Assembly (NCBI RefSeq): GCF_950295315.1
Contig: NC_080175.1
Coordinates: forward strand, 66,799,353 to 66,863,352
Length of the DNA stretch: 64,000 nt
Source of the DNA: Erinaceus europaeus
Taxonomy: Eukaryota; Chordata; Mammalia; Eulipotyphla; Erinaceidae
Direction of reading: 5' to 3'
Below the pieces are notes generated by a model. It was given only the letters and a program-made list of their open reading frames with translations, did not search any database and was not told the DNA's origin. Positions 21,945 through 33,375 of this stretch are shown one piece after another. The translations under genes were made by a program, and so were the position numbers. Numbering within the stretch: the stretch's first letter is position 1; each line of letters begins with the position of its first letter.

Positions 21945-22035
21945 GAGAATGAGAGAGAGAGAGAGAGAGAGAGAGTATTACTAGAAGAAAAAAGGAATAT
22001 GCGCTCAACCGGGTGCACCACCACTCCTCTCTCCA
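21945..22035 (-). repeat. SINE class A fragment with (GA)n
   Basis: (ga)n at 21950-21976 followed by tgcgctcaaccgggtgcacc and accactcctctctcc. Confidence 0.75.
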
Positions 22036-23015
22036 ACAACTTTCTTAAATTTATTTGACCCCAAAAGCCACCCCTACTCTTCTGTTAGGCTGCCACCATA
22101 TGTAGTATTTATAGAAGTGAAGGCTTTTAAATCATCGTACCGAGAAAAATCAATCCTTTGAATTTTAATATTTATTCATTCTCATATAAACTACATCTTC
22201 TCACATAAAAAATTCAGTGGTGCATTCATTTTTCAGGGTACATATCACCAAAAATTAGTTAAGCTAAATCACCCAAAAGTTCTGCACTGTGATGATATTA
22301 ATGTATGTAAGTCCCCTTTTGATGGAAAACAGTATCGGTGCTAACAAAATTTCTATTACTGCATGAAAACTCAAACACTGACTGACACAAGCCTATCCAT
22401 CCCCTTTACAACTATGATTTAAACCCCAAGGTGGATTGTCAGGTTTTAGTCATAATTTATCATTTTATGATAAAGTCTGTCAGCAGAGAGCGAAACAGCA
22501 GAGACCCACTGTCTTCATTCTATCTCATAATCTGAAAGGAGTAAGATGGAAAATATAAGCACAGAGAAGCTATCTGCAGAGTAGATTATCTGATTTGGTA
22601 CTGTGTTCAAATAAACAAGTTCTTATTCAGAATATGGTTATTAGCTTTGGGAATTGCATTCCAAGGAGGAAAATAAAAAGGGGTTTAGTACCTAGATTAA
22701 TCATAGAGCATTTCCAAAGATTCAAAATGAGAGAGTCATTTTTAATGCATCTGATAACCACATTGGCTTTGCTGCATCTGTCCCCTCCCCTTCCTGGTGT
22801 CTAATGGCCTCCTGCACCACTGTGCTGCAGTGGGTTTGAAGCTGCAACGCGCTTTATTGGACGCTGATTCCATTTAGAAACTAAAAGAGTGAAATTGTTG
22901 GCAGACACATCTGGCTAATAATACCTAATACAGGCAGAGAAATTCTTCATCCTTCCTTTGGGTTTATGAGGGGGGAAAGATTGCAGGTTCACACACCCAG
23001 AAAGGGTACTCAGGT
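22036..23015. other. Repeat-poor block, candidate conserved non-coding DNA
   Basis: Nearly 1 kb in a SINE-saturated window without any recognised repeat. AT-rich, with motifs such as tcataatttatcattttatg and cgcgctttattggacgctga. No exon found. Confidence 0.5.
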
Positions 23016-23054
23016 ATCACACACCCTGGTCTCCCTGCAGGCACAGGAGCTGTT

Positions 23055-23255
23055 GTCACAAACTGCTGTCTGGGTGACACACTGCTTTCTGTCTGGGTGA
23101 TATACTGCTGTCTGTCTAGGTGACATATGCTGTCTGTCTGGATGATACACTGCTGTCTGTCTGGGTGACACAGTGCTGTCTGTCTGGGTGACACATGCTG
23201 TCTGTCTGGGTGACACAGTGCTGTCTCTCTGGGTGACACATGCTGCATGGTTGCA
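23055..23255 (-). repeat. Minisatellite, about 23-30-bp unit
   Basis: Imperfect head-to-tail copies of tgctgtctgtctgggtgaca, at least seven, with variants (gatgatacac, ggtgatatac). It yields repetitive SPRQT/HPDRQ frames on the minus strand. Confidence 0.93.
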
Positions 23256-23756
23256 AGCTTGCTCAGTGGCTCAGTGACAGCAAAGAGGACTTCAGACACC
23301 AACTGCAACTCATCCTGAAAATCCCCCATTGTGCAGGCTCAGTATGCAAGCTTTGGCTGTTATTACTCTTTTGATTCACTACCTATACCTCACTTCCTCA
23401 CCAAGGATCTCAAAACATCTTGCAGTGACAAATTTCCAAAAGAAGTCTTCACAGGCATCAGCTTACTGGTACACTCTGCCGCCTCCTCAGAAACAACAGC
23501 ATCCACACAGAAACTCTCAGTAAGTTTGGGGACAAGGTAAATGCAAGCTGGGGTTCCTGGCCAGCAGCAAGAGATGCTTTGCCAAAGGTCCACGGAACTT
23601 CTCTGATCTGGGGGCAGCCTCAGGCCCCACACTCCTGACGTACAGGTGGGAGATCATTCAGAGACCACAAGCTTCACTGTTACTCCCTGTTTCCACAGTG
23701 TCTTTCTGCTGGAAAGCTACTGAGAAGGCAGAATGATACAAAAATCTGTTCTGCAC

Positions 23757-24170
23757 TGTTGTTTTCGACGGGCTGGCTTCACGGGCGGGTAACAGACAAC
23801 CCAGGACTCATGGCTGGGTTGTACGCAGTATCTCTTTATTCATGCAGGCCGCAGCACAATCTAAGCCGAGCTAAGCTAAACTAAACTACCATCTTGTCCT
23901 TATAAATATACTAGCCCAGCAGGGTGGGAACAGGGTGGGAACAGGATGCGACGCAGAGAGGGTGGAGAGAAAAGTGACTGGTGAAAATCAGGGTATGACA
24001 AGGAGAGGGGGCGGAGCAGGTGAGAATTCTACCACTAAACCACCAATGCCCTGGAGGGAAGGTGGTGCTTGTTAACAGAGGTTATGTAAATAGAATACAG
24101 TGTTATGTAAATAGAATGCAGGGGGGATTAAACCAAATGAAACAGAAGGGGTTTTTAAAGCATACCAACA
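23757..24170 (-). mobile_element. Solo LTR, class II (ERVK-like) endogenous retrovirus
   Basis: 414 bp starting TGTTG and ending CAACA in either reading. Perfect 6-bp TSD ctgcac lies at 23751-23756 and 24171-24176. On the minus strand it has a TATA box (23898-23910) and a poly(A) signal AATAAA (23835-23840), with a 16-bp word (attctatttacataac) repeated twice in U3. A 6-bp TSD is typical of class II ERVs. No internal viral genes remain. Confidence 0.9.
24016..24049 (-). other. tRNA-Gly(GCC) 5'-half sequence inside the LTR
   Basis: On the minus strand 34 nt match the 5' half of mammalian tRNA-Gly-GCC at all but two positions (T at 13, A at 29). It starts at tRNA nucleotide 1 and ends in the anticodon loop. 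The tRNA A box is retained; the 3' half is absent. Confidence 0.85.
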
Positions 24171-24186
24171 CTGCACTTTTTCTGAT

Positions 24187-24483
24187 TTTTTTTTTTTTCC
24201 AATAAGATGATCTCTGGAGCTCAGTATCTGCTTAGTCCTACCACTTCCTGTGGTCAGTTTTGCCACTTATAAATAGATACGATAGATGATAGATGCTAGA
24301 TAAATAGATAGACAGACAGACAGACAGACAGATAGATGAGAGAGAGGTGGGGGAGGCACTACAGTACTACTCCATTACTAGTGAAGCTTCCCCAGTGCTT
24401 CTTATGTGGGGACCCAGGTCTTGAACACAGGTCCCTGAGTTTATAATGTGGGTGCTTTACCTGACAAGCCACCTGCCGACCCC
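24187..24483 (-). repeat. tRNA-derived SINE, class A with GATA/GACA expansion
   Basis: Poly(T), agatgatctctggagctcag, a (gata)n(gaca)n stretch at 24276-24336, then gtgaagcttccccagtgctt and tgacaagccacctgccgacc. Confidence 0.85.
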
Positions 24484-24865
24484 AACCTGCACTTTCTGAG
24501 TCCTCTGTGCTTTGTCTAACTGAAATCCATGGCAACAATTAAAAAGGCAACAAGCCCCTAGTCAGGTTTAAAGAATAGCGATTTGAAGTACACAGATTCA
24601 GGTGGAAACCTACAATCCTCCCCCAACACAGGCAAGTTGAAGGTACAGAAGGGAAGAAGAGGGAGCTCAGGCAAGTGGATGAAGAATGACTTGTGAAATC
24701 AAGTTTAAACAATGTTCATCCATCTGTAAAAGATTACTGACTCCACAGACAAAGTAAAAAGGGAAATAACCTTTGTCCCAAATAAAGTTTGTCCCATAGC
24801 TGTGAGCCCACAATCTAGAAATTGTAGTGGTCTGGATGACTTTTCAAACAACTGGTGTATATTTA

Positions 24866-24975
24866 AGATAGACCACTGCACTAAGGTTTCCCTCACTATG
24901 GTAGGGGCCAGGCTTGAACCTGGGTCACACACATGGCAAAGCAGCACATTATCCAAGTGACCAATGTTACAGCCC
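24866..24975 (-). repeat. tRNA-like SINE, class D
   Basis: ggcttgaacctgggtcacac, atggcaaagcagcacattat and ccaagtgaccaatgttacag. Confidence 0.75.
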
Positions 24976-25319
24976 TTGATAATTTCTTAAAACAACTACC
25001 TGTGGACCCACTCTAAGGAGACCGGGGATGTCATTTCTCTGCAATGGCTCCTCAGTTCCATTTTAAAGGGCTTCACAGCTGTCAGGTTTTCACAGGTTTT
25101 GAAATCTGTCACATCTCTGTGGGTTCATATTAAGTATGTGCAGGGTTGGGTAGGGGAGAATCTAGGTCCCCCAACAGAAGTGGAAGAAACAGAGCGAAGC
25201 AGAAATATAAAGATAGTACTTTGAGGAGGTAGGAGGGCAATTTACTACTTGTCACTCTGTAAAGACGGGGAAAAAAAGTAAAAAATATACCCTCCCCAAC
25301 AAGAAGGGGAAAAAAAAAA
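24976..25319. other. Unique intronic sequence
   Basis: Nothing recognised up to the A-rich stretch before the L1 end. Confidence 0.4.
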
Positions 25320-25585
25320 AGATCTCACTCTCAGGCAGAATTTGAAAAACAAGATCAGAAGAGAAAACACAGGTAGAACCTGAACTGGAGTTGGTGTATT
25401 GCACCAAAGTAAAAGACTATGGGTGGTGAGGTGGGGAGAGTACAAGTCCAAAAAAGGATGACAGAGGGCCAGTGGGGGTTGTATTGTTATGTGGAAAACT
25501 GAGAGGTTTTATGCATGTACAAACTATTTATTTACTGTAGACTGTAAAACACTAATCCCCCAATAAAGCAATTTAAAAAAAAAGA
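25320..25585 (+). mobile_element. L1 3' end, type 2
   Basis: cactctcaggcagaatttga, ggagttggtgtattgcacca, ccagtgggggttgtattgtt and cccccaataaagcaattt plus poly(A). Confidence 0.85.
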
Positions 25586-26414
25586 AAGACAAAGAAAAAA
25601 AAATCACTCAGGTGTCTGGTTAGTCTGTTTTCTTTCTTAGTTGTTGTCTCTCTGCCTCCTATTCCCACCTCTTGATACATGGGAACTGAAAGGAAACTAC
25701 TAGAAATTCTCACATTGTAAGAGCTCAATAAATGACTCTACAATTCTCAGCACCCAGTGTCTAAGAAAAACCAGGTGAGAATTCCAATGGAAAAGAAATC
25801 TACAGAGAGGTTAGTCAGCTTCTGGGGCAGAGTGACAAGAGGCAGAACATTTGCTGGGGGGGTGGGGCTTGGAGCCCCAGTGGAGAGAGCTACCTTCCCA
25901 ACCAAGTAAGGTGTTTGGGGAATCTTCCTGCAATGCTGCATAAACTCTCAGAGCCACAATCCACAGAGGACGAAGGGAGCCCGCAGCACTGTGGCAAAGT
26001 GGTATAGGCATAGCCCGGCACAGGAGGTCCTGAGAGATGACTTCCTGCAGGCTTCAGTGTAAGAGAGGGATTTTCAGAAGGTGAGCAGCTACGAGTCTTG
26101 CTAACACACTAGAAAAATCATCTGTCACCACCAGTGGGTGTGGGTGAGTGCTGAGCCATTCTCATGCTGATGTCTAGGCACCTCTGTGACACAGGCAGGG
26201 CTGAGAGCAGCCACAGTGGGTTAAGACTAGCATTTCGTGGCCAAGGGCCAAAAAAGACCTGAAGCCACACTGCCTTAGACTGGAGTGACACCAAAAGAGT
26301 AACTTTCTGCTCCTGAGCAACCCCCAGCTCTCCAGGCCTACATGCCCTCTCCAGAGCTGCTCTAGAACTTGGAAATTACCGACCCAGACCTATTCATCTG
26401 GATTCTTCTTCTAA
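25586..26414. other. Mostly unique intronic sequence
   Basis: 25690-25740 ends gtaagagctcaataaatgac, a possible L2/MIR 3' terminus. The rest is unassigned. Confidence 0.4.
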
Positions 26415-26667
26415 CTATCATGATTTTCAGGTGACATGATAGTATACTTAGAGAACCCCAAGGACTCTATCAAAGAATCTACTGGAAACTGTGGATAAAT
26501 TCTGTAAAGTAGCAAAATGCAAAATCAACGTGCAGCAGTCGGTGGTATTCCAATACACACATTTGAGGAGTCAGAGAAAAAGGTCATGGAGGAAACCATC
26601 CTATTTACAACTGAACCCCCAAAATATGATAACTTGAGTGAATGTAACCAAGGAGATGAAGGCCCTT
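26415..26667 (+). mobile_element. L1 ORF2 relic, 5' part
   Basis: Broken translation includes DMIVYLENPKDS, matching the L1 reverse transcriptase region. Stops and shifts throughout. It continues beyond the inserted LTR at 27174. Confidence 0.85.
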
Positions 26668-27173
26668 TGTTGTGATGTAATTAGCATATGGCTGACTAAC
26701 TGGACTAATTAGCGTACGGGCTGATGATGGGCTGACATCAGGCAAGTCAGGATGGAACTGAAGTGCGTGCATGCAAGGCTGAAGAAGGTCTCTGTTCCTG
26801 CAGGTTGGTCCTGCTCTCTGTTCCTGTCTGTTCCTGCTCTCCTCTCTCCCAGCTCCCCACTTTCCTAGATGCTTGTCGACCAGCCATGCAGCTCTTCACT
26901 GGAGAGACTGAACACGTGGAGCTGAACTTTCGTTAACTAACTGATGGACTCATGGGCCCACTCCTAGTCTTATCTCTGGAGATAATTGCCTATCTTTATG
27001 TACCTAAAATATACCATTTCGTACTGCAGTAATAAACCTTTGTTTGTCTTAAACCCGGTCCAAGTCGAACCCCGTGACCTCCTTTATTACTGCCATATAA
27101 TAGCCTGAATTGTTCTAAATCCAAGCCAAGCCACCATGCTCCTGCAAAGTCCTTTTATTTTTTAATTACAACA
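26668..27173 (+). mobile_element. Solo LTR, second family
   Basis: 506 bp with terminal inverted ends tgttgtgatgtaatta and taattacaaca. A 6-bp TSD with one mismatch lies at gccctt (26662-26667) and gacctt (27174-27179). AATAAA at 27031-27036. It interrupts an L1 ORF2 relic. No viral genes. Confidence 0.85.
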
Positions 27174-27290
27174 GACCTTGACAATGAGAATGTTAAAAGA
27201 AGTAGAAGGTGACACAGCGAAATGGAGGAACGACACTTGATAATGGGTTAGAAGAATAAACTTGATTTAAGTCATCATCTTAGCATCCTT
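27174..27290 (+). mobile_element. L1 ORF2 relic, 3' part
   Basis: ttaaaagaagtagaaggtga, cacagcgaaatggaggaacg and gttagaagaataaac continue the L1 segment ending at 26667. Confidence 0.75.
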
Positions 27291-27337
27291 ACTCTCCAGT
27301 GGGGCTGGCAATGGTCACCACACAAGGAGGGAGGGAA

Positions 27338-27441
27338 GAGGGGCTGGGCAGTGGTGCACCTGGCTACGTGCACATAGTACAAAGCACAAGGATCCCGGTT
27401 TGAACTCCCAGAAGCAGTGAGGCAGGTCTGCAGTTGTCTAA

Positions 27442-27540
<99 letters not shown>

Positions 27541-27668
27541 CCTTACCCTCTCAATGTCTCCCTGTCCTATCCAGTAGAAAAATAAATGCCCAGCAGGAGC
27601 AGTGGATACATAATGCAGCTACTGAGCCCCAGCAATAACCTTGTCAGCAAAAAAAAAAAAAAAAAAAG
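27338..27668 (+). repeat. tRNA-derived SINE, class A with (CT)n(TA)n expansion
   Basis: ggggctgggcagtggtgcac head; the normal CT tract has grown to (tc)n at 27444-27490 joined to (ta)n at 27491-27537; 3' module to gagccccagcaataacc and poly(A). Confidence 0.92.
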
Positions 27669-28002
27669 AGGGAGGGAAGAAGGAAGTCAAGGAGAAGGCA
27701 AGCCCTGGGACCTCCAGGTCTCCCTCCTTCCCAGGGAGTACACTGCTTCCCACAGCAAGTGGGGGCAGGGCTGGGGGTGGTAGCATAGGACACTTTGCTG
27801 AGGTCCTTGGGGGCCATGCAGGGAGGACCAGGGCATGTTATACTCTGAATGGGACCCACATTCCCCCAGCTGGGTGTGGAGAGGGGACTGAGTGATGGCA
27901 GAGGACCACTGAACTGCTGAATTGTGACGCTGGTCATCACAGCACCCTGTCCTCCTGATTTGGCTTCTCGGAATGGGAAGTGACATTTGGACGCAAAAGC
28001 AA
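27669..28002. other. Unique intronic sequence
   Basis: Nothing recognised. Confidence 0.4.
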
Positions 28003-28010
28003 ACCAGCAC

Positions 28011-28208
28011 TGGGCAGTGGTACACCTGGCAGAGTGCACACAGTCCCATGGTCAAGGACCTGGGCTTAAGGCCTCAGTCCCCACCTGTAAGGGGAGGATT
28101 CAGGAGAGGTAGAGTGCTGTAGGTACTGCTCCTTTTCTCTGTCTCTTCTCTCTCCCTCTCTCTCTCTCAAGAGAGGTAGAGTGCTGTAGGTACTGCTCCT
28201 TTTCTCTG

Positions 28209-28254
<46 letters not shown>

Positions 28255-28323
28255 CTCAAGCTCTATCAGAAAAAAATGGACTCCAGGCACTGAACCCTAG
28301 CAATAACACTGATGGCAAAAAGG
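28011..28323 (+). repeat. tRNA-derived SINE, class A with 67-bp internal duplication
   Basis: Flanked by TSD aaccagcac (28002-28010 and 28324-28332). The segment gagaggtagagtgctgtagg starts at 28104 and again at 28171, a tandem copy within the body. Confidence 0.9.
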
Positions 28324-28332
28324 AACCAGCAC

Positions 28333-29492
28333 AATAAATAAGGAAATTATGTCAAAAGTCAGCTGGGCATCTCAGGTACTAGAGAACTTCTTTCACTTGC
28401 CAAGCCCAGCTCAGGTGCCCACTGGCTGGTGAACACTGAGACCATAAGAACAGGGGCCTTTCCCTGGGCTCTCAACATGCCAGCCCAGGAAAATCCCTGA
28501 GACGGTGTAGGAGGCAGGATCTCACTGAGGCACGTCCCCATGCCCATACCTCATGCCTGTAGGCTGGCACTTCTCCACACTCCATCACAGGGCCCAGTTT
28601 CATCCTGGGAAGCCTCCTCCAGAGGCCATTTCTCAGCATCTGCATTCACACACTGTCCCTGCCACCACAGACAGAGAAAGCATCGAAGTCCCAGATGGCC
28701 GGCCCACTTCCCCCTTAACTTCATTCTACTCCAGCGGTGGTGACCGAGAGCCTGCAGACTCATGGAGAATAAGAGCAACCAAAAGAAAAGCAAATGTGCC
28801 ATCCCTGACAAGCACATGGTACCAAAACTACAGTCCCACCAATGCTGGGGTGTGATCCATTCTATTTGGCTGCAGGTGATCACACAAAAACCTTTCTGGT
28901 TCATATTTTATCTGCCCACCACTCTGGGGGAGTAGACAAAGGCAAAAGGACTCCAAAGAACTAGCAGAGTCAGCAAATAAGGAGCCTTTCATGAGCTGTA
29001 CTGACCTACTGTCCACTGACATGAAATGACACTCAGAAAAGATGTGCCAACACTGAAGTCTCTGCAGAGGGAAGGATGGCTCACTGGTTTCTCCCTCTCG
29101 ATGGTGTCTGACTCATCTCACCTATTTCCAGTGCTCTCTGCCGGTGAAAGAAGGAAAGCCTAGTCCTCAGAGCAGCTGCCTGCAGGCTGCCCAGGGAAGC
29201 AGAGCAGGAGAGCCAAGATCTGACTGCCCTGGGTCAGAGTGGGCCAAGTGCCAGCATGCAGTCACAGGGACATTTTCTCAAGACAGTCTCCCTATCTTCC
29301 CGGGGTACCATACCTCCTCATTCCCCTTTGGGTCCACGAAGCTCACTGGTCCCCATCTTTCTTTTTGAGTCTCCTGGAAACTTATAGACTGGTGTTTATC
29401 TTCCAAGAGAGGTATAAGCTGAGACAAATAGATGATGGTGATCTCATTACAGTTGTGAGAACTTATTATTCAACATGTTTATTGTGGATAGC
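28333..29492. other. Unique intronic sequence
   Basis: No repeat, RNA gene or exon recognised over about 1.1 kb. Confidence 0.45.
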
Positions 29493-29552
29493 TAAGTTCT
29501 CTCTCTTTCTCTCTCTCACACACACACACATACACACACACACACACACACC
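29493..29552. repeat. (CT)n(CA)n microsatellite
   Basis: ctctctttctctctctc followed by cacacacatacacaca units. Confidence 0.95.
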
Positions 29553-29579
29553 CTAGGAATGTTCATAATTCCCTCAATC

Positions 29580-29710
29580 TTGCTATGTGTGACAATGGTC
29601 TATGTTTGTGATTTTCATGGGGACAGCTTGTGTGCCACAAAGCCAACAACCACATGTCATGTCAGTGTGTACCTGGCATACAGTGTGTGCTTAATAAATG
29701 TTTAAGGAAC
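29580..29710 (+). repeat. L2 LINE 3'-end relic
   Basis: acctggcatacagtgtgtgc followed by ttaataaatgtttaagg, the typical L2 terminus. Confidence 0.55.
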
Positions 29711-30470
29711 CTTAGAACTAGGTCTCAGATTCATGCAGAGTGCTACTCCTCCTACTGTCAGCACAGAGTTCTATCCACTTTACCTAGGAGTCCACCATAC
29801 TGGTCTTTCAAGGGTGATCATTACAGATGTATTCGATGGATGATAGGATAAGTTTCCAATTTTAAGACTAAGAAAGGACTGGCTGTCATCAACTAGCAGT
29901 TGATAAACATCTCTGGTGGACTCAATTGTGACCCTCACAGAAAACCAACAAGACTCTCAAAGATGTGGTAAGCTTCTACCACTAAGCCCTTGGACAAATA
30001 AAATTTGAGAGAATCTTTGAGTCTTAGAATTTGCTTGATCCACATGTTTCAATGACCCCAGAATAGGAAGGTTCTCTGGACAGAAAGGATTGATCCAGTA
30101 GGCTTCTATGTAGAGAGAGCCAAGAGGAAAACTAATCACCTGTTTAGCTTCATGGCCAAAGATAAGCAACTCACAGAAATTAGGACAACCACAGGAGGTG
30201 ATAGTCACAACTCAAAAGGACGTACACGTTTGGTCTTTATATCCAGGTATTGTCCATCGCGTCATAAATCATTCTTGTAAACTCACCACTGTCTGTCTCA
30301 GAGTCCTCACCTCTCAACCTGAGATCTTCAAGAGACGCAAACTGGGAATAATTTGAATGGCACTCCTAATGATTGTTACATCTTGTTCCTTGTTTCTTGC
30401 CCTCAGCCTGGAGGCTGGGGTGACATCTTTTCCCACCCTCTTCTCCTCCCCAGGACTGGCGTTATGTGTA
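29711..30470. other. Unique intronic sequence
   Basis: Nothing recognised. Confidence 0.45.
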
Positions 30471-30472
30471 TG

Positions 30473-30482
30473 TACACACACA

Positions 30483-30526
<44 letters not shown>
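30473..30526. repeat. (CA)n(GA)n microsatellite
   Basis: About 14 CA units joined to about 13 GA units. Confidence 0.96.
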
Positions 30527-31308
30527 AAACACACACTCTTTACTGAGAGAGGATTAATTTCCAATTAAGGGAAGGGTGTGTTGGTTTGGCAGAGGTGGGG
30601 TGGAGAGAGAGACCAGGGTACAGAAGCTCTTAGAATTAATGACCTCTTTGTCTGGTGAGCTATGAGGAACAAACTGACAAACACTTGAGGAAATGAGAGA
30701 GTTGATCTCAGTTCACAATGATGGGTGCACCAGATGGTTTTCAAGGAGTTGTTTTCAGCTACATTTTCAGTTGGGTTCATTAAAATCTAAGATACTTCAG
30801 TGTTTAATTTAAACAAATGGGCTCACACAGCAATTAAAAAAAATACTTCAGTAGAGCTTTCCTTCAATGGCTAAAAGGCATTACAAAATTCCTTTGGGCC
30901 AAATGGAGTATTCTTTCCTAAGTTAATTGCTCTAAGGCTATAACTGAAAATAGACAGCAAAGGCTACTAATGAATACTACAGAATCTTATCTTCAAATAT
31001 TCTCCTAGACTGAATATTTATTTTATGCGACATGTTTAATACCCACCGCTCCCACTAACAATAAATGATCTGAACACTCACAAGTCAATTTGTTAGACAT
31101 TTTGTCTGCTTCTCTTTTCTTCTGCCAGCTGTGTATAAGGCACGATGTTCAGTACATGGGGCCATATTCAGTGCATTTTGTGATTTGGAGTGAAAGAACC
31201 AGAAAATCCTGGCATAGAATCTCTAAAGCCCATCCACCATCTCTACCACCAGCCTCTTAGTTTCTGTTAGCCAAAGGTGAATTTGGTTACTCCTAGAAGT
31301 TTTTCAGT
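30527..31308. other. Repeat-poor AT-rich block
   Basis: 30780-31120 is repeat-free with homeodomain-type cores (agcaattaaaaa, agttaattgctc, tgtttaatttaaac) and may be conserved non-coding DNA. Confidence 0.4.
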
Positions 31309-31645
31309 TTTATTTATTTATTCTTTATTTATTTATTTATTCATTTATTTATTTATTTAGCCTCCGGGGTTATTGCTGTGGCTTGGTGCAGGCACTAAGA
31401 ATCCACTGCTCCTGGCGGCCATTTTTCCCCCATTTTATTCCCTAGGACAGAAAGAAATTGAGAGAGATGGGGAAGATAGGGAAGAGGAGAGAAAGATAGA
31501 CACCTGCAGACCTGCTTTGCCACTGTGGAGCTTCCCCCTTTGCAGGTGGGGAGCGGGGGCTCAAACCCGGATCCTTGTGCAGGAAGGCAGGTCTTTGTGC
31601 TTAGTACTATGTGCATTTAACCAGTTGCACCACAGCCCAGCCTCC
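31309..31645 (-). repeat. tRNA-derived SINE, class A with 3' module
   Basis: (ttta)n tail, ggggttattgctgtggcttg, gaatccactgctcctggcgg, body, and aaccagttgcaccacagccc head. Confidence 0.93.
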
Positions 31646-32216
31646 TTTATTTTCTATTGACTCACTAATCTGTACTCTTCTCCAGTCTCACATACATCAT
31701 TCTTACAGATATTAAGAAATGGATCTTGTGTTCCAGATAAGAACTTGTTCCCAGGCCCCCGGTTTCTACAGCTATTATTCTTAGGGTACCACACGGCTCC
31801 CAGCCTCTTTACTATCTTAGCTCTTTTCCTGCACTGAAATCACCCCCACATGGGCAATATTTCAGCAAAAATATGGAGACCCAACCCCAACCTTAGTGCC
31901 ATTTCAAAGCTGACCTGGCTATTCAGTACCCAAATTCAAAAACTCCCCAGGCCTTTTCCAGAAGAGCTGTTTATAAGCTACGTCTCTCCCCTTTCCATAC
32001 TTGCTTCATTCGTTTTAAGGGGTTGTGTTTGTCCCTCCACAATGTCATCTGGCTTCAAGTACTCCCATCTTCAAATGTCATCAACTCAACACATTACTGA
32101 TTTGTCACTTTAGACTCCATTACAAATTTCATATTGAAGCATCCACCTTCTTTTCCCCAAAGAAGATGACTTTGAAAAGATTGACAAGATTTTAAAAATA
32201 AATACATAGTGAAAAT
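31646..32216. other. Unique intronic sequence
   Basis: Nothing recognised. Confidence 0.4.
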
Positions 32217-32301
<85 letters not shown>

Positions 32302-32312
32302 AAAAAAGAGAG
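32217..32312 (+). repeat. (GAAA)n microsatellite
   Basis: About 23 gaaa units with few interruptions. Confidence 0.97.
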
Positions 32313-32579
32313 AAAACAGAAATAAAAGAAGCAGGAAAAAGATAAAGAATGGCTTGACATTACAAAGTTTCCACCAGGTGGCTAACAGTCCACAGATCAA
32401 TATGGAGAGGGCTGTGTGACAAGCCAGGGATCAAGCCAGCTCTGTTCTTGTCAAACTCATACAGCTTCACAAATGATGGCTCAAAGACACAGCACTGATA
32501 ACTACTGATTGCCAAACCCAAATTTGTTGACAGGGCTTCACATCTGAGTCCTGGTAGATGGCAGAATCCTTCGTGCCAT

Positions 32580-33012
32580 GTACTCAGCTTTCACCTGTGG
32601 GCCTTTGCCCTGCTCTTCAGTCCCAGTTCTGGAACCCTGTCACCCACCTTCACCCAGAAAGGCTTCTCACTGGCCATCAGGAAGGACAGCACTTTCTCCT
32701 AGGGTTCTGGCAATGGCCCATCTTTACATGGCCCTCATGCCAACTTCAACCAGCACTGGGCCCCCTTCCTGTGCTGAGCTACTTCTGTTTTTCCATAAAG
32801 CCCAAGCATTTTCACCCTGCAAGTCTTCCATGCCAGGCTGAGGCAATTGTTTCCTCCTTTACTCATTTGTAATTTCAATCTTTCAATCAGGATATCTGCA
32901 AGCTTACTATTCACATTTTCCTCTGCCCTACTAAATGTCAATTCATTTCCAGACAAAGGACACCAAAGGACAGTTCCCAGTAAGTCATCAAGAAATGTTT
33001 ATTGAATAGATG
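32580..33012 (+). repeat. Probable L2 relic
   Basis: tgggcctttgccctgctctt resembles the L2 ORF2 end, and catcaagaaatgtttattga its 3' terminus. Diverged. Confidence 0.4.
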
Positions 33013-33375
33013 GATGGATAGATGAGTATCACTTTTGTGAAAATCTAGACAATTGGTCATGCCATGATGCCAAGGATAAAGAAATCCACTTTAATTTCCT
33101 GTCATCTGTGTAGGAAGTATGAATCATCAGCTCCACAACTGAGTATCTTCCCTGCTGGTTGCTGTCCTGGCTGCTGGGGCTCCAGTATTGGGCTGGGGAG
33201 AAAGGCCCCTAGTTCTCATGAAGCTAAATGACTAGACACACTCATCATTCCAGAGGATGAAACTGAGTGTTTGGGAAACAAAATACAATGGCAGTGTGAC
33301 TTGGAGGGAAGATGGTCTGAATTTTAGACTGGCTAATGTAGAAAAAGTCTCTCTGAAGAGATCACACTAGGGAGG

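Noticed and set aside
22940..23260. CRISPR-like array
   Set aside because: Contiguous imperfect tandem repeat without spacers, in a mammalian genome.
22964..23329. 121-codon repetitive frame with SPRQT/HPDRQ units
   Set aside because: A translated minisatellite with no start context, splice sites or known homology.
24016..24049. A tRNA-Gly gene
   Set aside because: Only the 5' half is present; B box and 3' half are missing, and it lies inside an LTR.
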